Translations under genes and position numbers: made by a program
Notes under the pieces: generated by a model
What the model saw: only the letters and a program-made list of their open reading frames with translations
The model's database searches: none
What the model was told of the DNA's origin: nothing
Part shown: one piece after another, positions 23,401 through 35,654 of the stretch
Numbering within the stretch: position 1 is the stretch's first letter
Layout: every line of letters starts with the position of its first letter
DNA from: Gorsachius magnificus
Taxonomy: Eukaryota > Chordata > Aves > Pelecaniformes > Ardeidae
DNA length: 64,000 bases
Assembly: GCA_034008185.1 (NCBI GenBank)
Contig: CM067087.1
Coordinates: 44,559,590 to 44,623,589 of the forward strand
Reading direction: 5' to 3'

Positions 23401-26065
23401 GAGAGACACATCCTAAATCATGGTAAGTGATGGAGTCCTCAAGCAAAAATGGCTTGAGGAGTTTGGGGTTTTTTTTAATGTGAAGAAAATAATGCGGCTT
23501 TCCCCGACACTGTTCTGAGAATGACTAATTCCTTTTTTAACAAAATAAAGCCCCAAATTCTCAGAAATTTTCAAGCTAGACCGTTACACTTCACAAAGCC
23601 ATAAGCGGTCACAGAAGAGCTCTTTTGTCAGATACCCATCCCCGTAACGGCAGTGTCTGTACTGGGGGAGCAGAGCAAGGCAGGAGCAGCGTGGGTCACA
23701 CTTGCTCAAGCAGCAGCGATGCAATTGCTGCTCACAGAAGAGATTTTCCGAGTGAGGAAGTGAAAGCAGCAAATTGCATTTTAAACTTTCCCTAGTAAGC
23801 TCATTAGAAGCTGAAGTCAAATAAAAGCAACTCTTCCTAGAGCACTTCTCAAAGCAGACAAACTGGTACATAGCTGACCTCCCTCCACACTCCTGGGAAC
23901 CTTAATTCAGCAAGTTAGGTAGGGCCACGCATAACTCCAAGCATGTCAGAGGGAAAAAAAAAAAATACCAGTATTATCATGAGGATGTGTTGAAAGAGCA
24001 CTCAACGCACAACTGTGCCTCTATCTCGCCCACGGGCAGACTGCAGCCGCGTGGCTGAACATGACTGACCCACAGTCGCAAACTAAATCGGTGGCAAGTT
24101 TGGGAAATAAGCAAGTTGTCTGGACTTGGCATCCCTTATTGCTTCCCCACAAAGCCACAGTCCGGCTGTTCTGCAGAGCATTAGTTCGTGGTTTGCATAC
24201 GGACCACAGCCCACATGGGAAAAGCTGGAGATCAGCAAAGTGAGCATTTAAAGAGCTCCCAAGCAAAGGCTGGAATCTTGGGGACCCTTGCATAAGAGCC
24301 CACCTTGGGTAGAGGGAAAAGCTGCATTTTAGTGAGGGCTATGGACAGGTCAGCTGGAGGAAGGGGGGCTAGGGGCTGAGCCTGGCTATGGGATTTCCCT
24401 CCCAGGTACCATGCTCAGAGTTGGCTGTACCCCTCCTCGCACTGCACCATCCCTTTTTCCCTGCTGGAGCCATCACCACTCCTCTCCAAGATCAGTGGGA
24501 GCACCAGGGTCTCACACATACCAACCTCGAGGGAGCACAACCAATAGGCCAAAGCTTGAGCTATACTTCCCAAAATGCAGAAAAAAAAAAACCTGAAGCA
24601 AGTGCTGTGGTCCAAAAGGAGATTTGGTCTATTAGAGTGTGCCTGTAAAAAACATGTCTCCAGGGCTGAGACCACCAGAGATGCTGCCCAGTTCCCAGAC
24701 TGGGCTGGCAGACTCCCACCATGCAGGAGAGCCCGTTCCCATTCCTTGCTGCTCACCAGGGACTTCACCTCAGGGTTAACCTTGTGTTCTCTCACCAGAG
24801 GCCAAACCCCCGGCACTTATACACCCACAGGGAGTTTTGCAGGAGAAAAAAAAGAGACCTCAACATCATTTTTGTGCAGGTATTTCAGCTGAACGGGATA
24901 GACCAAATAAATACCATTTGTTGTTTAAAGTGCAAATCCCAGCAACTTCTTTGAACGGGAGCATTTGGTAGTTGACACATCTACGGATGTTTTAAATCAT
25001 AAGGGCATCCACTCCATTTTGGTTTTAATGTGTTTGTGTGTGAAGTTCTTTGTCATTCCAGCCCACCTGTCTTGGAGCACAGAAATCGAAAACAGGAGTA
25101 ACTCTCAAATTTCACCTCAATTTAATCCATCACAGAAAGCGGACTGGTTTTGCACTGTATAAAAAAAACCCACCAGGACATTTAAACAAAGTGACACAGA
25201 TCATCAGCAGATCAACTGAAAATGACAGCTCAATCAAACAAATGTATGTTGAGAATTTCCACAGGGCAGCTCTGGCTGCAGCCAAACCAAATTTGTTTAG
25301 TATACATAAGTTAGCTGCTTAGAAACATTCAGTATGCTGCTAGCCAGATGATGACTTTCCCAGATAAACATCTATTTAACCAAATATCCCCCTACTCATG
25401 AAACTGCTAGCAGAGTTTTGATGTATTCTCCTACTCTCTTAAAAATATGACTTTGCTTAAAATATGACTGGTACCAACCCAACTATGTGGCATCTAAGTA
25501 AAAATATCTAAACACTCCTTTAAAAAAAAATATGTTATAACCACCAAAAGGTAGGCAAAACTCTAACTGTGATGGAGTGCTTCTGGCTGCCAATAGATTC
25601 ACAAAGTGGCACTAAGGTGAAATACAAATTACGAACTTGGGAAGCGCCGGAGAAAACTGTGCATCCTGTGCCATGCATCAAATATGCAGAGAGGAGGGGA
25701 TTTGTCTGATTCTTCTCTTCAAGTGAGGTATTCCTGCTGAAATCAGTGACAAATCTACTGATTGCAGAGGTGCCACATAAAGCTTTTGCTGAGGAAATAT
25801 ATTGATAAGAGCTCCCCTCTGTAATTCCTCCCTGCTTTAGAGCAGCTTTTCTGCAGTGTTATTCACTAACAGTAGAAATGGCAAAAATAGTTTTAAAGAT
25901 TAGGAAGTCATTTGGCAAATTTTGTTTAGAGGTCATTAAAATAGATGCGATGCTTCAGCCAAAATCAGATGCCCAAGTAAAAGAGGCTTCAGTTCAGACA
26001 GTGCCAGCACCCCCTGCTCTTGGCAAAATCGAGGACTCAAGCCAGACTAGAAGGATGCGGTCCAT

Positions 26066-26096
26066 ATCCACTGAAATCAGTGGCCAAAAGCCCACC
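26066..26096. repeat. Possible ancient amniote repeat fragment
   Basis: ATCCACTGAAATCAGTGGCC followed by AAAAGCCCAC resembles the 'CCATTGACTTCAATGGG' core of the same old repeat group. It is only about 30 bp and contains its own short palindrome (CCACTGAAATCAGTGG), so chance is possible. Confidence 0.25.
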
Positions 26097-29000
26097 TTTT
26101 GTGAAAAAGACCACCCAGATTTTATTTAGGGTGACCATTTTCAGGACAAGAGGCGCACTTGCCATTCACCCAGCATGCGTACACAAATCTCTGCGTGTAC
26201 ATACAGGTGTTTAGGGGGTGATCATGCAACTCGAACTCTAAGCTGAACAAGGGACTGGGAATGACTGGCTGATATAGTGACTTGCAATATAAACTACAAT
26301 TTTGGTGAAAGCCTTTTTTAAAAAAAAAATTGTTTTTTACTTCTGATTTGTTAAAATAAATAGATTCAAAAAAATAAAAGCTACCAGGCAATACGCATCC
26401 GCTCTTCAAAGTTCTGTCAAACAAAAGAGTGCCTATAAAGCAAGTTTTCTGATGGACATCTGCTTACTATTTAACATCCACAAAGAGAATATTTACCAAA
26501 AAAAAAGTGCAACAAATTAAGAGGCCTGTGATGCTGGCGCATCCCGAGCAGCAGTGTTTACCCAACAATCAGAGCAATGTGTGATGGCAATGGAGAGAAG
26601 AGATGTTTATAGATTTGTCATAACTTATTTCCCGGGGCAAAAAAAAATGCACCAAAAGGTGAATTGTAAGTGGTCTGAGAGCCCTAAATAACTTGTACCC
26701 AGCCTGGAGGCTGCCCGAGAAAGCCAAAACCAGCTACACCATGCCAGCAGTAAGAGATAAATGTATTTTTCTAGCCTCCTGCTGCAGAAGAAGCAGCCAA
26801 GGTGCCAGTGTTTAAATGCAGAAACCCCAGTGTCCTGTTCTCATCACCGGTCACAGACCCACAGACCCTGGGAGTGAATAAAATTAAAAAGAGGGGCCCT
26901 AAAGTGCAAGAGTCTGATATGGGGAAGGAGAAAATCCCCTGAGCGCTGCTTTGCCAGCCTGGTGCAAAGCATTCACTGTACACAGAACACACGCGCTGTT
27001 GAATACCGTGGGATTTCCTTAAAAAGTCTCTGTTTGGGGGGAGTTTAACTCATGAGTTTCAAGTGCATAATTGCAGTCTGGCTGGAGTTTGCAAGTTGAC
27101 ATATCACTGGGGAAGAAAAACACGGGAAAGTAGGGATGAAGAACAGCAAAGTTCAAAGTATCTGCCCCATGAAGGGTTCCTGCTGGATATTGGCTTTTAG
27201 AAAGCTGTGTTGCTCCCAGTGCGAAGGAGCCACCTGATGATACAGAGCAGACATCACAGTGCTCCACGCTTGCGGTCTTTGCAGTGACGCAGGATGATTT
27301 TTTCTCTTTTCCCCTTTCACTTCGCCTGAAAATAACACGCAGATAAACAGGCTAAAAGACACGCATACAACGGGGAAATTTAAACAAGATTTAATCTTGC
27401 AAATTAACACTCAGAAGAGAAGCAACCGTAAAATAAGTAGGAAAGGGAGTTTAGACAAATTAACTTGGATTACCCAGGAAAAAAAGAAAATACCCGACAA
27501 AAAATACCCACAAAAACCAACCAGAAAAGAGGATTTGGTAAATTTTCTTTGATTTTAGTAGCACGGCTGTTTTCAAATTGTGTCTGCAGATGCAAACTCT
27601 GAAGATATCCATGGAAATCCTGAGCCTTACTGTCTTCTTTCTCTCTAACACCAGCCTACAAGCTACATATAAAATACAATTCCCAGCTAGTTGAGAGGCA
27701 GCGTGACCTCTACTGACAAACATAGAGGGCAGCAATGCAGACTATCGCTGGTAGCAGGTTTTAGTTCTCGTAAAGCAAAGATCAGACCATAAAATCTTAA
27801 TGCTCGTCGATGAGTGGTTTGTCACTTTAATCCCATTTTAGTCATGTGAGTAAAACAATTTTATTCTTAGCGAGTTAAACACTCCGGTGCAAAGAGCCAC
27901 ACAGGACACACAACCAGCAGATACACCCTTGTCCTACTGTTCACTGAAGAAAATATACCCAGGACATTATATATACGGCAAAATATTTTCTTTCATTTTC
28001 TACCAATGGCCTGGCTCCCTAAGGTGCTAAGCACCCATCCTGCCCATGTTGGAGTCCAGAAAACCACGCAGCTGCCTCAAACCAGGCAAATCAGTAGACT
28101 TTTTGTAATTATCCCAGTTTCATGAGGAACTGCCAGTAGCATTGCTCGTAGCATTTACAACCCCAATTCAGGGCTAATTTAACCCAGTCCATAGTAGAAC
28201 TGAATCAGCTCATAGCGGGTATCGATAAGCTTATTACGAGTAAAAAATTGTTGTGGAAGCTAACATTGATAGGAGCAAGAAGCGAGAAACTCTGCTTCAT
28301 AACCACGAGCGACACTCAGAGAACTGCAAAAATCAAAGCACAGGATGCACTATGGTTTCCACTGCATTCCTCAGACTCAGAGATCTGCCAATATTTTGCA
28401 CGTAAGCATGCGGACCTTCAAAAGAGCCGGTTTTGTCCCAAGAAAGTACAAAACAATCGCTACAAAGGAAAGTAATGAAAAATCCTCCTCCTGAACAAAC
28501 ATGCCATAAAAATAGTGTAAATCACAAAACCCAAATGAAAACAACCACTCCTCCCCCAAAATTGCCCAAATAATGAGATGAGGAAGTTTTCACTGATTAG
28601 ATTAAATACTGTGAAGCACTTTCGAACTCTGGTAACAAATGACTTTAAAAGCAGTGTCAGAAAGCAGCGCACGACGCACAGAGCAATTCAGGGGTGCACA
28701 GAAGCAGAGCAAAGCTCAATCCAAAGCCCTTGGGCATGGAAAAGGTTGCTCAAAAGTGAGCCACGTTGACTAACTCCACTCTCATGGGTTTACTGTTCAG
28801 GTCGGTGGAAGAAAAACGAAGCTAACAAATGTTTCTGAAAATGCCAGTTCTTGAAAGCAAAATTATTATGCTGAGGACAGAGCACTGTCGAGCACAAAAC
28901 TCTGGCATCATGGCTTGAGACAAAATGCCAGCCCCCATCCCCAAAACACCTCTCTGAGATTATTTCCCCAGCTCAGCAGAGAATATAGAGAAATAGGTCG

Positions 29001-29370
29001 TACATCACAGGAGGAAAACAACGTGATGCACGGGAATGAAATTCCTTGAGACAAAGGGTCTCCCCATTTATTTTACCCCACCAGCTCTCAATGTCAAAAA
29101 TCTTAATCTTACAAGGGGTCAGCTTCCTACTCCTCAGTCTACCACGTTCAGCCTGGGATCCAAAAAGTCTGGTAGTGACAGAAAGGAGAGGGAAGATGTT
29201 AAAATGAGTTTCTTCACTGTCTTTTGCCTTGGGATATTTTCATCCTTTATAGTGTTCCCTTTCAAGCACATGAAAACCAACAAGACAGGTGGATTCCTCT
29301 TATTCACAGTAAAAGATGTTACAGACATTGGTGCAACACCAGGGAATCCATGACTGCTATTAGAATCCAT

Positions 29371-29453
29371 GCTGTCCCTGCTCACTGCAGGGAGGTTGGA
29401 CTAGATGACCTCTAGGGGTCCCTTCCAACCCAAAACATTCATGATTCTATGAT
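29371..29453 (+). mobile_element. CR1 retrotransposon 3'-end fragment
   Basis: GCTGTCCCTGCTCACTGCAG leads into GGTTGGACTAGATGACCTCT, then GGGGTCCCTTCCAACCC and an ATTCATGATTCTATGATT tail. It is nearly identical over about 80 bp to the end of the CR1 at 35073-35654, so both copies belong to one subfamily. It is 5'-truncated to about 83 bp. Confidence 0.93.
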
Positions 29454-31099
29454 TAGACATCCACCAAAAACATTGACCTCATGGTGGGCTAGTCTACCAG
29501 GATGCTGGAGGACCAATGCTGTGCTTGGAGACACCTTTCACACAGCTCTACCAGCAGATAATCTACACTCCATTGCTCCTATGGAGGATTCAGTCCTCTT
29601 TTTCACCCCTCTTATTGCTAGAAAGCTCATTTCCACCCTCAGAATATTCATGGGCACTCTATTGCCCATTTGTACTTGTTCCAGCACTGTCCTTTTGCTT
29701 AAATGGTTTGCTGGGTGTGTTTGTCACCTTCAGTATCAGTCATGACCTCTATCAGCCTTCATTTTCCTCAGCTAAACAAGCCAAGCTTTTTAGCCTATTC
29801 TTGTATTCAATTATCAATCATCAGCTGTTCAATTAGAGACGGTGCAGCTCTGACACCAAACAGCCTCAGAAAGGGAGGTATCATCCCAGCCACCATGACA
29901 GAAACAACATGAAGTTGTGTCGAGAGCAAGTATACAATTAATCCATAAATCAGGAGAGAAAGCAGGGGCAAGAGGAGAATTGAAAGCAGAATCTCCCCTT
30001 TCGGTGGGTTAATGTGCTTCCTCCCGCCTTGCTGTGGAAATCACATCCAGGACAAGTTGCTCTCAGGAAGCAATTACAGGGAAGCAGCAGTGCAGAAGAT
30101 GGATCTCTTTCTCAGCTCTTCCACATGTCACTCCTAAGGAAGGAGCTGGTCGTGTGGCTCACAACTTCAAATCTAAATATTTCCAAAGGAAAACATCCCT
30201 AAATATGAATATTATCTACTGGCCACGCAGGTTCTTAAATTATGCAAAACACTTTGAAGCATTTTACGGACCAATCTGAAATACATCAATTAAATTCTGA
30301 GCTCTCTGCTGTTAAAAGCAAACTACTGATTGATGACATGAGGCAAGATGTCATCCATGCTCTCTGTTGCACGATTATCAGGCTCTGTCATACAAATTTC
30401 ACATGTGCCATGGATGTGGGCAACAAGCAGCGTGGAGAGAAGCTGCAAAATACAATTGTATGAGCTTGACCTAGCGTGTTCAACCATTTCTGCTTAACCT
30501 AAGTGGGAGCATCTTCAGAAATGCATCATTGCGGGAGGTATTTTCTGCAGAAAGACTTTTTTTTTTTTAGTTCTGAATACAGGTGGACTGCATCATATAA
30601 ATATACGTGTGCATACGTATATGTCTGGGTGTCTCAGGGCAGAGGGGAACCTTTCTTTACAAAGACCTTTCTTTGAAGAAACTTGATCTTAATGATCTAA
30701 AAAAAGCTGGATTTTGATACAGCTCCTTTTCATAAAAATTTCCAAAAGTTTATTTTCATTCCAGTATGGAATAAAAACAAATTCTGTAATATAACCAGCT
30801 TCTGTAGAAAACAAGTAACATCTTACAGGCAGCTGCAGTTATCATACATTTGTTCAAGTCAAGCTAAATATGCCCTAAAGAGTTAAAAATTCCTTTTTAA
30901 TTAAAACTCTTATTAGTACTATTGTACTTGTTGCAAGTGAAGATGCGAATCTGCAGAAGGTACACATGACTATTTCTAACACTTGTTAAAGAATAGGTGA
31001 AACCATTTTAATTTGTTGTCGTATTCCCACATCTCTGAATCCCTTCTGGAAGGGAAGGAGTCTGTGCATACCCGCACCCCTCAGCGGGCAGATCCAAGC

Positions 31100-31300
31100 C
31101 TTGCCTGCTAATAGATGTTGAGGTTAACACCAAGCAACTCAAAGCTTCTCATTAATTACCGCTAATTGTCATGGCAATCTCCTTTCTCCTGTTTTACATC
31201 ATGAGCAAATGATTTTTCATTGCTGAACAGGTAAGAAGAGATGCTTGGGAAAACATAATTAGCTTCACTAATTAGTGTGATCTGATTTGAATATTTTTAT
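31100..31300. promoter_or_regulatory. Candidate conserved non-coding element / enhancer
   Basis: A dense set of homeodomain cores: ATTAATTACCGCTAATTGTC at 31151-31170, CATAATTAG at 31255-31263 and CACTAATTAGTG at 31266-31277, the last being a 12-bp palindrome. The stretch has no repeats and no coding frame. Vertebrate developmental-gene introns often hold enhancers with this look. Confidence 0.3.
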
Positions 31301-32552
31301 TTGCTTCTGCAATTTAAAAAACCCTCAATTAAGTCAATTCCACATTCTGAAAATTCAGTCCATAAATTAAGATAACCAGCACTGCAAACCTGTTTCTCCA
31401 TAAAGAAGCCATCTCCAATGACTGAACATCACCGAGGTAACACTGTCTGAAATCAAAAATGTCCAGAGACAGGGTGGAGAGGACACAGTCACATCAAACC
31501 TCCCACATCTTGAAGAAGTAATTACTTACTAAGACTAATAACCCCACCTTAGATATTTTAATGAAATAATTGTGCCTGCTCACTTTGCCTTTCATTGGTT
31601 TGGTCAATTTGAATTTGGTATCTCCACCCCATCACACTGTTCCTAGAGCTGTGTCAAAGCTGAATTTAGTTATTTTAATCCTAAACTGCTGAAGAACCCC
31701 TTCAAACCCCTTCAACTCCCAATATTTGGAGATTTGAATAAATTAACTTGGTGGTGTTATCTTCTTGCACCATCCTAGGAGGACATCTCCACTGAATCCT
31801 GCAGGGCCAAACAATGAGTTTTCTTCCTGAGGAGAAAAGTGAATTAAATATTCCCCTGTATATAGAGCACACCACAGCAGTGATTTTCTTAAAGCTTTGG
31901 ATTTCACAAAAATATCCAAGCAATGAAACACCTACAACAATTTCTTTGGCTATTATGAACCAAGCAAGACTCTCAGAGCTGTGGATGAAGTATAAATAAA
32001 AATACATTCATTTACCCAACATCCCAGCTACTACTGCACATTGCTTTACGCTGCTGAGGTGTCACAAGACAGGGTGTTGGACTAGCAGGAGCTGGGTCAG
32101 TAAATACAGGTAATTATTTATTCGTTGTGTTTCTGTTTCCCATAATAGCCTGAACAGATTATTATTTTCTTTTACATGTCCCCTATTCAAATCTGCTTCT
32201 GCATATTTTTAAAGTCACAACTGACTGGAAATATTTGAGATTTTAGCTGTTTTGTTTAGCAACGAGCAGTCAAGACTTGCTTCTACCCCCTGACCCAATG
32301 AGCCCCCAAACATTTCCAGCACAAGTTCATGCAGATGCGAAATTAATGTTCACCTTCTGCTGTTAACTTTTACCAGCAAAATAGTAAATTCAGCTAATAA
32401 CGGAAAAGAGCATTCATGGTGCTTTCTTGACAACTCTCATTCACCTCCGCACTTGTTATGGTAAAACAGAGTATTCGATGCTGCTCACTTTTGGCAGAAC
32501 TCCACCATTCAGATAGTGCTGCAGCCACAGGCTGGAACAGATCTGGGGCAGT

Positions 32553-32574
32553 AAAAAAAAAAAAAAAAAAAAAA
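32553..32574. repeat. Poly-A run (22)
   Basis: Twenty-two uninterrupted A, the longest homopolymer in the window. It lies 85 bp left of the CpG-rich inverted repeat. No typical retrocopy body precedes it on the plus strand. Confidence 0.92.
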
Positions 32575-32659
32575 TCAAACCAGCATCTAATTGTAAAACA
32601 CTAATGTTTTCCTGATGGAATGGAGGCTTTCTAGGAGGCTGCAAGACCATTGCCAAGTA

Positions 32660-32731
32660 GGCTTTCACGCCGCGGAGGAGATAGCCGTGGCTGTTGTACG
32701 GAAACGCCATCTCCTCCGCGGCGTGAAAGCC
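32660..32731. repeat. Perfect 23-bp CpG-rich inverted repeat with 26-nt spacer
   Basis: The left arm (32660-32682) starts GGCTTTCACGCCGCGG and ends GAGGAGAT. The right arm (32709-32731) is its exact reverse complement. The spacer is 32683-32708. Each arm holds three CpGs and a CCGCGG site, and the spacer has three more CpGs, which is striking in a CpG-poor intron. As RNA it would fold into a roughly 72-nt hairpin. A minus-strand frame (32905-32456, 149 codons) runs straight through both arms. It has an ATG at 32710-32708 with G at -3 and +4, but the frame resembles no family I know. A one-off template-switch event or a relic of a GC-rich transcript are both possible. Confidence 0.9.
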
Positions 32732-35072
32732 GTTGGTTGTTCTTCCAAGCGGGACACAATATGAAACGTGACTGGTGAGTTTTCTCCATAAACAAACCAA
32801 ACCTCTCTCCCTTACAGAGCTGCCTTTCTTCTCCCAAAACCTACTAAAAGCTTGGAGTCTCCTTGAATCTATTAGAAATCCTTCCCAGAGAGAGGAACCA
32901 GACATTGTAAATGAACCATGGCTTAGAAACCCCCTTGTACCTGCAAATATCCCACAGATTCCAGAGGCATTTTATGTCGTGCCTATTTACCTGTCATGCT
33001 AGTTCTCACCCTATGATTCATTTATTTTAATGCTTTCAGCAGTTTTTACTGATACTTTTCAAGGTGTTAGGGTGTCCCCTCTGTAGCACTTTCAGATTTG
33101 CTTGCAGAACTAATACATTGTGGCAACATACAGAGAATATTGTTCAGATGCTTTGAGAAAAAAATAAAAAATTGCAAGATTTCCCCATTACCAAAGCACA
33201 CATGTTCACACATAAAGGACTAAACTCAGACCAGCCGTCAGGCTCTCCAAGAAGCCTAGCAAGCACAGTGGAAGGGCAAACCCAGAACCAGATTGACCCA
33301 AGGGAACCTTGGCCATCAGCCTCCAGGCATGGCAAAGAGAGTCCCAGCCAGGCTGCTCATGGCATGGTCTGGGCAGTCTTCCAAGCCAGCAAGGACTGAG
33401 ATTCCCCATCTTACTGGGTCCCTGTGCTTACTTATCCCATGGGACACTTTTCCCTACATCCAGCTCCAGTGTTCCAAAATCTTGCTTGCACCAGGGCTGC
33501 AAAGCTGGTATTTTGGGTGCAGGTGGCAAGCAAAGAGGATGAAAAAAACATCACTGATGTCCATGCTCCAGTTGATCCAACCCTTGTGCCCACTGCCAAG
33601 CTGCCCAGTCCTTGTAAAAAAAGTTGCTGCCCAGTTGGTCCTTTCCCAGCTTGTAGCTCCAGAAAAAACCCTGTTCTGCCATGGTAGCAGAGCTTGTTCT
33701 TGAGTTACTTTATGGGGTTTTCATGCTCCACAAAAATGAATCTTTTCGAACAACTATAAAGGTCTACGAGTAAAGAGAGAGATCCCAAACCAGAAAGTTA
33801 CTGGAACTTATCCTCATCTAAATTCAGATCCGACAACATTGTAGCCACTCTGCAGGGTTCAGTCTGGCACAAAATTGCCAAAATATTTCCCAAAGTCCTG
33901 GGCAACTCTAGAGCTGCCTGCCTCTGAACTGTGCGGTGCCAGGCCAGCTCCATCAGACCTCTCCCGGGGGAGCTGGCACGGAGTGGGTTCACCTGTCTCT
34001 CCAAGAGCTGCCGTTACCCCTTCTGGTTCCCCTTTTCATACTGATAATTCAGTAGAGGGCAAAAGCCCCTTCTAAAAAAGCACTGAAGATATGACTCAAT
34101 ATTGAAACATCTGCACGCTCTTAATTGTCTGAGCTGCCCCCTCAATCAAAAATATTCATTCTTTGCTGCATTTCCTAAATAACGGGGAAAAGTCACGACT
34201 GCATTTCCTAGTAATGTATGCCCACAACTCTATTTTCCCCATCTGCTATGCTTGCCTAAGACTGGTCATTTGTTACCTGCTAGTTCCAATTGATTTCCTT
34301 TTGCCTCTGCTTTCCTTCTCCATGAGTGCAGAGAACAAACAACACGATTTATACCAGCCATCTAGTACCAATCATTAGATAACAAGACCCTTTACTGAAA
34401 GCATTTAGAGTAAAACAATACTTTAAGTTTACCTTTGCTTTCATTTCCTTCTGTATTACTTCAGGTTCAAAATAAGGCCAAAGAAGTTCCACTTACATGG
34501 AAGATTAGACAGTCATCCAATATAAATCCTTCACATCCTATACAACACAGTGCCCAATTTCTAGTGCAACTCTTTAAATTTCTTTTTTAAATTGGTTTAA
34601 TGAAATTCTCAGCCCTTCCTTCTCTTGTACCCATTTGCTACCTATCGACCTTGAATGCGGAGACAACCGCTCCATTTGTGGAAGGATGGCTTTCATCCCA
34701 CAGAAGCCCAGGCATTGATGACCTTTGGGCTTCAGCTCATCAAGACTGAAGGGGAAACGGAGAGAGGGAGGGACTGGGAAAGTCCTACTGATGTCCAAGT
34801 GAAGTTACTTTGTGCTGAGCCTGGTTTAGTCCCTGCTATCATTTTCCGTGCAGCATGGAAACATTTCTTCTCCACACAGAAGAGCTGGACTAGAAGAAAC
34901 AGAGTAGGAAAAACTAGCTCAAAGATTTTAAAAAAAGAAAATCAGCAAGAAACTTGAAAATGCAAACCTGCCAGGTGTGCTTTGCAGCTCTTATGGATGA
35001 CTTGGCTCTTCGCTGGAAAGTAATGTTCCACAGCTGGACAAAGTGCTGTCCTAACTCAATGCTGTAATTATT

Positions 35073-35654
35073 AGCGTGGCCAGCAGGTCAAGGGAGGTGA
35101 TTGTGCCCCTCTACCCTGCTCTGGTGAGACCTCACCTAGAGTACTGCGTCCAGCTCTGGAGCCCTCAGCACAAGAAGGACATGGAACTGTTGGAGCGGGG
35201 CCAGAGGAGGGCTACTAAAATGATCCGAGGGCTGGAGCACCTCTCTTATGAGGCCAGGCTGAGGGAGTTGGGCTTGTTCAGCCTGGAGAAGAGAAGGCTG
35301 CGGGGAGACCTGATCACAGCCTTTCAGTATCTAAAGGGGGACTATAGGAAAGATGGGGAAAATCTTTTTAGTAGGGCCAGCTGTGAGAGGACAAGGGGTA
35401 ATGGTTTTAAGCTGAAGCAGGGTAGATTTAGACTGGATATAAGGAGGAAATTCTTTACAACAAGGGTGGTGAAACACAGGAACAGGTTGCCCAGAGAGGT
35501 GGTGGAGGCCCCATCTCTGGGAACATTCAAGGCCAGGTTGGATGGGGCTCTGAGCAACCTGATCTAGTTAGTGGTGTCCCTGCTCACTGCACGGGGGTTG
35601 GACTAGATGACCTCTAGGGGTCCCTTCCAACCCAAAACATTCTATGATTCTATG
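35073..35654 (+). mobile_element. 5'-truncated CR1 element with intact ORF2 C-terminus
   Basis: This 582-bp CR1 in plus orientation ends with GGTTGGACTAGATGACCTCT, CCCTTCCAACCC and an ATTCTATGATTCTATGA terminal repeat. From about 35076 to the TAG at 35565-35567 one frame is open for 163 codons. It shows [58 protein letters not shown] and [12 protein letters not shown], the region after the reverse-transcriptase core in CR1 ORF2. The lack of stops or frameshifts suggests a fairly young insertion. The RT core, endonuclease and promoter are missing, so it cannot move by itself. Confidence 0.96.

Noticed and set aside
31221..31240. CTGAACAGGTAAGAAGAG as a splice donor of an antisense exon
   Set aside because: It is a good donor match on the plus strand, but no matching acceptor, frame or promoter was found nearby.
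32456..32905. 149-codon minus-strand frame through the CpG-rich hairpin as a gene
   Set aside because: The start context is attractive, but the frame runs through a 22-nt homopolymer encoding a Phe run and matches nothing known. It is kept only as part of the hairpin finding.
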